The notes under the pieces were generated by a model. That model was given only the letters and a program-made list of their open reading frames with translations, was not told where the DNA came from and made no database searches. DNA of 64,000 nt from Adiantum capillus-veneris (Eukaryota > Streptophyta > Polypodiopsida > Polypodiales > Pteridaceae). A program made the translations under genes and the position numbers. The DNA is taken from the NCBI GenBank assembly GCA_014529385.2, contig CM043953.1:86764342-86828341 (forward strand), given 5' to 3'. How positions within the stretch are numbered: the first letter of the stretch is position 1; every line of letters starts with the position of its first letter. Positions 55,884-64,000 of this stretch are shown in pieces.

Positions 55884-56559
55884 TGCTAGGAAAGAGGGCG
55901 TAGCTAAGTAGATAATTGGGTAGTTTACTTGATGGAGAGAGATAATTTTAACACACGAGGGATTATATAGTAGAGAGAGAGAAAGAGAATGTGCAAACAA
56001 TATACGTGGTTCACCCAACGTGTGCTAAGTCCACCGGAAAGCAACCACTCAATGTCTTTAGTACTTCAAAACAAGAAGAAGGTTACAAATGGATTATACC
56101 CTTTTGGAGCTCCCGTCTTCCTTCACTCTCACCACCTCACATAAATTTCACAATGAACCCCAATGCTTCACAATCCATTTTGTGTGTAGAAGAGGCCTCC
56201 TTTTATAGGACAAAAGGACTGCCCTCTCTCATGAGAGGCAGTTGTGTGAAGTCGCCCTTGTGTTGACAAGTCCAACTAGGACTCTCCAATGCACCCATGT
56301 GTGGATGCCCTTGAGAAGAAAAATCCATCTTGAAATTGGCCATTGGCCATTGAATTTGCCACCGACCATAGGCCAACCGACCGGCCATTTTTTTACCACT
56401 TTCTGGCCGCCGTCCAGCCATAATATTCTGACAAAAAAGGAATATTTTGGCAAAAAAGTTTGATACTGGCAATGAAAATTTTCCGATGAAAGCTTTGTCT
56501 TTATGCATGATGGCTTCTCCTCATTAAACAGGGGCCTTACAAATGTGCGGTTTTACTAC
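55884..56559 (-). mobile_element. 5' LTR of minus-strand copia element
   Basis: In plus orientation it begins TGCTAGGAAA and ends near TTTTACTAC. It is the sister of the solo LTR at 4265-4975. Its outer end abuts the next repeat at 56560. Confidence 0.82.
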
Positions 56560-57711
56560 TATCATAATAACTAATATCTAATTCTCCTAAATGATTTTCT
56601 CATGTTAAACTGATCATTTAATATGGGGAAGTACCAAGGGAGAAAAAGCTAGAATATTGGTAAGGCTAGCAGATTGGTCACAATAGGTATCCAAAGAAGG
56701 GAAAATAGGGATCCAAAGGGTGGCCATCTACAAAAGAGAAATGTGCATGAATGGTGCTTCAAAGACCTTAGCGTTTAGCCCATTCAGACTTCCAAAATGC
56801 TAAGTCTCCAAAATTCAAAGATCAAGTCCAAATGGTCAAGCTTAATAGAATTGGATGCTTTTGTGAAGACCATGAAGTCTTTACATATACCTAGATTGGA
56901 GGCTGCCAGACCTAAAGGTAGGGGAAGAGAGAGAACAGGTGAGAGAAAACACACACATACACTCTCCAGGCTTCCCTTTACACAAAGGTCATAGTGGACT
57001 CTTGTCAGATTCCTAGCCTAGTTGTCCCCAAAGTGCATTCAAATCCTATTGGATGGTCATAGAGGTGGACCATTGAAAATTAGACTAGAATAAATTTAGT
57101 TTAATTCTTTTAAAAACACTTGATAAAAGAACCAATGAAAATTAAGTCTCCTTGAAGATTATTGGACAACCTACCAAGGGGTCCAATGGGAATTAAGCAT
57201 CCCAATGGCTTGCTTAATTCCTATTGGCCAGAAGGGTAAAAGGTCCAATGTGTATTTAAATGTAAATTTTAATTAGCTAAGTTCTCACTAAAGGGGAAAG
57301 AGGGACACTTGTCACAAGGCTCCTCATTTGACCTCTTATTTTGTATTGGCTAAGTTTGGCAAGAGCCAATGAGGTGCCAACAAGAGGGGTCAACCAAGAG
57401 AGAGAGGGGGCTGATTTTGCAAAGGCATTATGGCACACACACTTACACAAGCTCATGTGTGAAGTAAAGAAGACTATCTCCTTCTCAAGCTTTAATGGAC
57501 ATCTCCAAGCTTGTGAGAAGGGGCTACACCAACAACTCTTGACTTTGTGATGCAAATGCAACCAAGAGCCAAACTCCATGCATGCTCATCTCCTCTACCA
57601 TGCTAATTACTAAGCTATGCTAAGCTATTAAGAGTGATTATGTGAGGAGAAATACTTCTTTCTCATAAGAATATTTCTTCTTCCTCTGGATCTACTCTCA
57701 TACCGTGCTAG
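56560..57711 (+). mobile_element. Truncated LTR, same family as 28593-30235
   Basis: It aligns with the left ~1250 bases of the 1643-bp solo LTR, starting TATCATAATAAC against TGTCATATTAAT and ending at ACTCTCATACC.TGCTAG. The remaining ~400 bases are absent because a gypsy LTR begins at 57712. The AC microsatellite is short here. Confidence 0.85.
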
Positions 57712-60203
57712 TGATAGCCGTTTTTTGGCTATCCAAATTGCCATAGTGAGCTACCTCACCCTAGCAAAATCACCTAAACACTGTGGCTATCCCTACCATT
57801 TCACTGTACATAGCGTGTGTGAGTTAGGGGACTTTCCCCATATTTTCTTAAAAAACCGTCAATTAGCTAGTCACTGGGCTAGTTGAACCAAAAAAATAAA
57901 ATAATAATTAAAAAAAACGTATATTATGGCCTCTTTGTGTGTAAATATTTCATTGTATATAGGGCTTAAATATAAGGATTTTTCATAATTATTTTGATAT
58001 TTATTTAAATATTTCTACCTAGGTGTGTGTTACTTATGTTATGTACATTGACTCACCACTACCACAATTTTTCTTACCATTTTGCATACTCTTTATTCCA
58101 TAAAGAAATAATTTCATGCAAGGTTCTCTTATTTTTGGTGTAACTCCATCCTAACAAAAATCCAAAAGAGCTAGTTTTATTTATGTGTATATTTTTTCAC
58201 TATTGTGATTTTTTCCTTCCTACATCTATTCTCTATTACTCTCATAAATTAGAACACCAAAAATATTCATCTTTTTATGGTAGACTTATAATGAGAGAGA
58301 TTTATTTTGACCCCTTTATATTTTTTCCACCTATATCTTCAATTATAAACCTACCAAATAAGGTCAAGGGTATGTGGCATGCATGTATGCACTATGGAGG
58401 GCTCACTCTTGGAGGCATTCAAAAGAATCATCCAAAGAAGGACCCCACAAGGACTTTGTGCAGTGGGAAAAGACAATCGGTTTTGCTGAATTTTTAAAGA
58501 TCACTTGCTCTCCGAATTTGAAAAGGTGATACAAGCAAAAGTTGTAGCTCGTGGGCTGAGCTTTTACCTCAAGTTTTTTCATATGTTTTTGAGCTATGAG
58601 CTGTGAGCTATGATTTTATTGGTGGACCCCAGTTTGCCCATGCTATGTAGCCACACACCCTCTTGCACTTTATCATTTTCTCTTTCACACACACACGTCT
58701 CCACTCATCATCCCCACCTCTCTCACCACTCCTCTCTGCACCCTACTCACCTTCTTCTCAACCTTGAAGAATAAGAGAAACCATGGTGAACTCATGTCTC
58801 CTACACACACTTCCATTCCAAAATTGACCACCTAGTCTCATTTTTCCTCCTCCATATTACCCATATCTATAAAAAAAAACCACAAAATTCAGCCTCTTCT
58901 CTTGAAAGACAGCATCATGGTGATTGATTACTCATATTCAACTACCTTGGCTCCCAAGGAAGGTCAAGAGTGGAGAAAAAACGTACCGTCAAAGCTAGTG
59001 GACCGTCAACAAGCGTCAAAATTGACCCTACTCAAGACACTTGGAGCATCAACATTGTAAGAAATCCATATTTTCTTACCTATTAAGAGTTTTTTCTTCC
59101 TTATTTGTATCCTACATGGATACTCCCATTGTAAATATCCAATTCCATTTGTAAATCAATAAAAATACTAACTCTACTAATTTACTAACACTAACCTACT
59201 ATGAAAAGTCCTATCACCTCCACTTCTCTCCTCTCTCTTTTCTTCATCTATCCCCACCAACTTCTTGATAATTCCAAGCAAAAGAAATTAGATAAGTGCT
59301 GAAAATCTAACCCAACCATGGTTAGAGGAGTAACCCTAGCCCTCAAAATTGCTATAAAAGGAGGGTGTAGCTAGCACAAAAGGGGAGAGCCATAAGCAAG
59401 AGCACTATGCTATAGCTTGAGAAGCCAAGCTCAACCTCTTGAGAAGGATCTCTTGAGTGGAATCTCATTGGCTTATGCATATGTGTGTGTTGTATTAGGG
59501 GTGATTAGCAAGGGAGCTCTATGTCATTTTAAGAGAGAGTGATCATTAAATTGAGAGTAGGAAATCTATCATTCTCCTACTAGTGTAAGTCCAACATTTG
59601 CTGAATCAAGGAGGGTGGATTTGGACTAAGCATGGATACTTTGTCTCTCTTCCAACGTGAAGTCATGGATAACAATGATGTGTAAGTGTCTTGGTGTTTT
59701 ATTTATGTTCTTGATAGCTTGTCTCTGGGTGCTGTCATCAATTTAGCCATAAATCCGACATACTGTAAGAGGACGACAGGGTGGAGAGGACTCCCGTGGC
59801 CTTAAGACAGTGATTGGGGTGTCTTTTCTTGTGATTTGTTGTAGTGTAATTTACTCAAACTATGTTGAACAAATACTAATCTCACTTTGATTGGTCATGA
59901 CAGATTTGTAAGAAGGTATTAATGCAACAAGCACCCCCTCCCCCTTCTCTCTCTTTCTTGCATATAATTGTGTTGGCTTGATCACTGCCGATACATTTCA
60001 AAGCAGCCCGAGCACTCTCTCTCTCTTTACGCGTCCTAGTTCGCATCCAAAACTAGGTGGTGCCCCAAATTTGTGTAGGGTTAGGTTGCGGGTTTGTGTG
60101 TGTGTTTGTTGTTTTTTCCAGCCCTAGCCTCAATTGAGCAGCATGGGAGCTTTGAGAGGTGTTTAGAGGTTTCCTCTCTTATTTCCCGCCCCGGACCGCG
60201 TCA
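57712..60203 (+). mobile_element. Probable 5' LTR of gypsy element, ~2.5 kb
   Basis: The right end CCGCGTCA at 60203 is set by the primer-site sequence after it. The left end TGATAGCCG is set by the abrupt end of the LTR-family alignment at 57711. A TATA box (GCTATAAAAGGAGG, 59351-59364) falls about 840 bases before the end. The 2.5-kb interval has no coding signal; CT-rich tracts occur at 58660-58750. As no 3' copy is in the window, a nested smaller insertion inside cannot be excluded. Confidence 0.5.
59351..59364 (+). promoter_or_regulatory. LTR TATA box
   Basis: GCTATAAAAGGAGG closely matches the promoter core at 27064-27076 in front of another gypsy element with a similar primer site. 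Confidence 0.55.
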
Positions 60204-60204
60204 A

Positions 60205-60219
60205 TTTTGGTTCCCCCAC
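60205..60219 (+). promoter_or_regulatory. Primer-binding site, one-base variant
   Basis: TTTTGGTTCCCCCAC lies one base after the LTR end. Other elements here have TTTTGGTGCCCCC. Confidence 0.55.
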
Positions 60220-60280
60220 TGAGGATGAACTTGTGTATGTTTTGTGTAGGCTGCACCTTTAGCATAATCAAGTAGCTTGC

Positions 60281-60733
60281 ATGAATCATGAGAATTTGTA
60301 TGATCCTTTTATTCCCATTGCAAGGCAGAAGGTGCACATAATTGTTAGTGCTAAGTTGCAATTACAACGAGTAATTCGTAGAATTTTGGGCCCTCTGAAG
60401 TTGGCTGAGATAAACGCTTCAGTAACTCCTTTTATTTTGCCTCTCATTAGGTACGACCTTAGTTTGGACGTCTATATTTTTGTTTTGTTTTAAGAATTAG
60501 GTCATGCATAGACCATGGATAATGGCCCAGGAATAGAGGTTTTCCCCTTCCATTTCACTCAACACATTAGAGTAAACATTGCAATTAGTAGAAAAATCCA
60601 TTTTCAACAACGTATGGTGTTCATGTTTGATGCCCAAAGAGTAGGAGAAATTCTCGCGTCACCAAACTTTGTCATCCTACCTCTTATTGATTATCATAGG
60701 TCATTTGATGTGAATATTTTTATTTTGTTGTAG
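60281..60733 (+). pseudogene. Two diverged copies of an N-terminal gag-like module
   Basis: Frames 60281-60493 and 60515-60733 encode related peptides, KVHIIVSAKLQLQ..AEINAS..FILPLI.YDLSLDVYIFVLF and RVNIAISRKIHFQ..GEILAS..VILPLI.YHRSFDVNIFILL. They are similar only at protein level, so the duplication is old. The module precedes the capsid core. I do not recognise it as a named domain. Confidence 0.5.
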
Positions 60734-60906
60734 AAGAGATTGCAATTTAGAAAATATTATTGTGTAAATCTTTAAAAAAAAGAAAAAACAAAAACATGCG
60801 TCACTTTGAAATCAATTCAATGGAGAGCCAATGCCAAATGTCTGGATATCCCCTTTTATTTGGAGAGCCTGGAGAGGATGCATAATTATTTTTAGCAAAT
60901 TTCAAG

Positions 60907-62448
60907 ATGTCTTGCCATATCAAGAGGATAGTAACTGATCAAGAACGTGTAGAAATGTTTGAGGTGGTCCTTAGGAAAGATGCTAGCACTTGGTTTGACT
61001 CTTTGCCTGAGGAAGTTAAGGGGAATTACACAGAAGTTTTGAATCGTTTCAAGAAATACTTCTTTGATCCCCAAAACACTCAAAAACTATGGCAGGACAT
61101 TGTTTCTCATAAGCAAAAAGACTTAGATGACTACTAGTACAAGCAAGAGTTTCTACGTCTTTGGGCTATATGGGTGAGAAATGTTGCTAACCCTGGTGAT
61201 GGTGCAGATTTCCTAAAGAAGGAGAGGTTCATAGCTGGACTCTTTCCTGACCTTAAGGTAAAAGTTGAGGCAGGTGCACCTGCTACCTTTGATGCAGCTA
61301 AAACTAGAGCTGTTGAGAAATATAGAAAACTCAAGTGCTTAAGGGGAGAGGTTCCAATAGAAGGTCTGAGACCCAAAGGTAAGTCACAAGCATCAACATC
61401 TAGGGAGCTTCTTGAGGTAACGGCAGAAGTGATTGAGAAGTTAAATGAATCTTTAAGCAGCCTGTCAATTCACCTTGCACAAGCTGTAGGTCCAACGGGA
61501 CAAGCAAAGAAATTTGAAGAGCGAGATCCATGACCTAGGAGAGTCTTGCAATGTTGCAATTGCGGAGAGTATAGACATGGGATGTATAATTGTCCTTGGC
61601 CCCGTGGGGAGCCAGGGAGACCTAACTTGAATTACCCAGTGATGATGAATGCAGGTGAAGGAGCTGGTCAACAACCGAGGCTTCTACAAAGGCCAAGTGG
61701 ACCAAGACCACCTCCACAAGGGGTGGAAGGAGTTTCACCTTTGCCTGACCCAAATGTCAATGTTGTAGAAGTCACACAATCCAAAGAGGGTGATATTGAA
61801 GAAAATGGCATTAAGCGTGGCCGAGGACAAGGTAAAGAGAAAGAAGGTGTCACATCACAGAGTGACCATGGACAAGGCAAGAAGGCAAAGGAGACCAAGG
61901 AAGCTAAGAGAACTCGACGTCGTATCAATTTCCAAGACTTTCCTCTTGGACATGGTATGGCTCCATACAACCTGTTGGAAGACATGCGAGGTAAGGGTCC
62001 TGATATCTCATGGCCTCAATTCCTTGCATTATGTCCACAAGTTAGAAGGGATTTAACAAAGGTAGTTACCACTAGGAGAAAGGTAAAAGAGAGTGTACCT
62101 GTTGTAAAAATTGCACATGCTGAAATGAATGAGGATATTATACCTGTGCTAGATTGTTACATCAAAGGAAGATTGGTGAGGAAAGGTCTAGTGGATGGGG
62201 GTGCACAAATTTGCATCATGACAGAAGGACTCATGCAAAGACTAGGCATGCACATCCATGAGACACCTAAAATCAAAGCGAAGATGGCAAACAATAGAAA
62301 AGCTAGGTGTGTAGGCATTTGTAAAAATGATTTTGTAGAGGCCTTTGGCATTAAGAAGGCAATGTATTTCTATGTCATGTCTACCAAAGGAAATGGTTAC
62401 CCATTTATCCTAGGAAGACCATGGCTAATGAAAATGCGACCTTTGTAG
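60907..62448 (+). pseudogene. Gypsy gag and protease, nearly intact
   Basis: Apart from in-frame stops (TAG about 61135, TGA about 61531) this reads from the capsid core (KDASTWFDSLPEEVKGNYTE, VLNRFKKYFFDPQNTQKLWQ, ERFIAGLFPDLKVKVEAGAP) to a CCHC knuckle CNCGEYRHGMYNC at 61555-61596. A basic spacer (KRGRGQGKEKE) follows. The protease follows with KGLVDGGAQICIMTEGL and VMSTKGNGYPFILGRPWLM at 62170-62440. The active-site triplet is Asp-Gly-Gly, as in the Tat-type element at 47 kb, so this may be a lineage trait and not damage. A TAG at 62446 separates it from the RT part. Confidence 0.85.
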
Positions 62449-63585
62449 GATTGGGAGAGTGGAAAGCTAATTTGCAGGAATGACAATCATAAGAAGGTTG
62501 TCTTTGACATGAAGGAGCAACGCCAAGAGGAGCTATATGAAGAATCATCTCAAAGTGAGACGGAAGAAGATTGGACCGATAACACTTCAGAAGAAGAAAG
62601 TAGTGGCAACATTACTGAAGAGGAGTCTTCCATCGAAGTCATGGGGGTAAGGTTTAAGCCAAACAACCAAGAGACCTTTTGCCCAGGTTTGGAAGAGGTA
62701 GGTTCCCAAGAGAACCAAAAAGTGGAAGATGAAGGAATGCTAGAAGGTATGTTGTCTACAACACTTACAAAGGATGAAAGAGAGGAGTTCAAGGGTGTGT
62801 TAAGGAAATTTCCTAGGCTTTTTGCTAAAGATTACACCGATGTGCGTGGAGTAGATGTTGTTCAACACAAGATTGACTTGAAGCCAGAGGTCACACCTAA
62901 GGCTCAAAAGCTACGAAGGCTAGGAGTCATCAAGGAGCAGGCTTTACTCAAGGAGGTAAGAAAGCTTCTAGCCGCAGGTTTCATTTATCCAGTGGAGAAT
63001 TAAGAGTGGGTTTCTACCTTTGTTGTCACTCCTAAGAAAAACGGCAAGTGGAGGGTGTATGTGGACTACCGTCCACTCAATGAGGCAACAAAAAGAGATC
63101 ACTTTCCCCTCCCATTTCAGGATGAGATACTAAATGAGGTAGCTGGTCATGAGAAGTACACTGTGTGTGATGGCTACTTAGGTTACTTTCAAATAGGGAT
63201 TGCATTGGAGGATCAATTGAAAACAACCTTTATCACTCCTTGGGGTTGTTATGCTTTTAGAGTCATGCCATTTGGTTTGACAAATGCTCCTGCAACTTTC
63301 CAACGCTTCATGAACATGGTATTTCAAGCATTCTTTGGAAATTCAATTAGGGTGTTCATTGATGATTTCTGCATTTATAGCTCAAAATCATTGCATCTAG
63401 AAAGGGTAGAAGAAGGTTTAAAGAAGCTCTACGACATGGGAGGTCAACTCAACCCCAAAAAGTGTCACATAGGTGAGGATGAAGTGATCTTTCTTGGTCA
63501 CAAGGTTTCCTATAAAGGCATTGAGGTGGATCCTTCAAAGGCAAAGGCTCTTATTGAGCTCCCATCACCCAAGAATCTTAAGGAG
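62449..63585 (+). pseudogene. Gypsy RT, cut by a later insertion
   Basis: After an acidic linker (ESSQSETEEDWTDNTSEEES) the RT starts near FKGVLRKFPRLFAKDYTDVR. It has KLLAAGFIYPVEN, a TAA at 63001, then VYVDYRPLNEATKRDHFPLP (first catalytic Asp region), DGYLGYFQIGIALEDQLKTT, YAFRVMPFGLTNAPATFQRF and the catalytic FIDD at 63355-63366 (VFIDDFCIYSS). Thumb sequence follows to LPSPKNLKE at 63585, where an LTR begins. All catalytic Asp residues are present. RNase H and integrase must lie beyond the window if they exist. Confidence 0.88.
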
Positions 63586-63739
63586 TGTAAGACCAGCGGG
63601 TAGACAGACATGCGAATAACCTCCCAACCATCCTATATATAGGCCCCTGGTCCTCTTCCATATATAGACCCCTTTACTGCATGTGTGTCTGGCACATTGC
63701 CCGGGCCGTGCCCGTCTAGTCCTACCCTTGGCATGACAT
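63586..63739 (-). mobile_element. Short (154-bp) 3' LTR of a minus-strand gypsy element
   Basis: In plus orientation it runs TGTAAGACCAGC...CTTGGCATGACA. It is placed between a gypsy RT reading frame on the left and, on the right, a polypurine tract that on the minus strand reads CCAAGGGGGGAGTAA just before TGTCATGCC. Two TATA-like CTATATAT motifs lie inside. Left flank AGGAG (63581-63585) should recur at the far end of the element outside the window. Confidence 0.65.
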
Positions 63740-64000
63740 TACTCCCCCCTTGGAGAAGTGTTTTCGTCCTCGAAAACACAAGTGGTGGTATCTTCATAAG
63801 AACACTAATGTTTTCCACCGTGGCATCCCGCATGGATCCAACGGTTCATTGAATCAGAACCCGGTTCATTGGGAGGTTCAATGAAATCAAGAGTATCATC
63901 TTGATTTTCTACGTTGTTGTCCCTGTGCAACCGTCTTGGTTAACCGAATCATAATCAAAAGAGCGTGAAGGCTCCATTCAGAACTCACTTGAGAATGCTA
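63740..64000 (-). mobile_element. 3' internal end of the minus-strand gypsy element
   Basis: Minus strand: CTTGTGTTTTCGAGGACGAAAACACTTC followed by the purine tract. F-R/E-D-E-N-x-S then stop is the usual look of a gypsy polyprotein end with an overlapping purine tract. The remainder to the window edge shows no clear domain. Confidence 0.5.

Noticed and set aside
58183-58497. 104-codon open stretch (+)
   Set aside because: AT-rich chance frame inside the presumed 2.5-kb LTR, with no motif.

Overview
The window looks like a repeat-dense stretch of a land-plant nuclear genome. The evidence is a CACTA (En/Spm) transposon carrying DUF4218- and DUF4216-like domains, Ty1/copia elements with initiator-Met primer sites, Ty3/gypsy elements of the Tat/Athila type (one with the extra plant aRNH RNase H domain) and long AG, TC and AC microsatellites. 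I see no intact single-copy host gene, no tRNA or rRNA gene and no bacterial features. Almost every coding stretch is a decayed transposon open reading frame. The species cannot be told from this; a large-genome plant is the safe inference.

Layout, left to right. 1-3979: 3' part of a CACTA transposon (+), ending in TAGTG. 4265-4975: solo copia LTR. 7107-about 7500: another LTR just after a polypurine tract. 8507-11105: copia element (+) with 5' LTR, primer site, gag and RT, but integrase deleted. 11106-14639: no gene recognised. 14640-15308: gypsy integrase fragment (+). 15309-25798: a gypsy-type element on the minus strand with gag, protease and a W-x-P-K repeat protein but no RT or integrase. 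It carries a DEAD-box helicase fragment beside its 3' LTR and a leader with seven palindromic repeats. About 25800-30790: a gypsy element (+) whose gag and protease are split by a 1643-bp solo LTR with a perfect 5-bp target duplication. About 30790-39988: a decayed but nearly complete gypsy polyprotein (+), related to the 15309-25798 element. It has two zinc-binding integrase N-domains and a protease-like domain after the integrase.

39989-51211: a Tat-type gypsy element (-) with both LTRs, itself hit by a 1322-bp TIR transposon in its integrase and a 245-bp MITE in its gag, and carrying a 790-bp tandem duplication in its RT. 51212-52560: 5' end of another minus-strand gypsy element. 52561-56559: copia element (-) with its 5' LTR. 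56560-57711: fragment of the same LTR family as the 28593-30235 solo LTR. 57712-63585: gypsy element (+) with long LTR, gag, protease and RT, cut at 63586 by yet another minus-strand gypsy element with a very short LTR.

The window is therefore a nest of insertions. Nothing here works together as a host pathway. The most unusual material is the 15309-25798 element (palindrome array, helicase capture, W-x-P-K repeats), the polyprotein architecture of its relative at 32 to 40 kb, and independent tandem duplications spanning the RT catalytic motif in two different elements.
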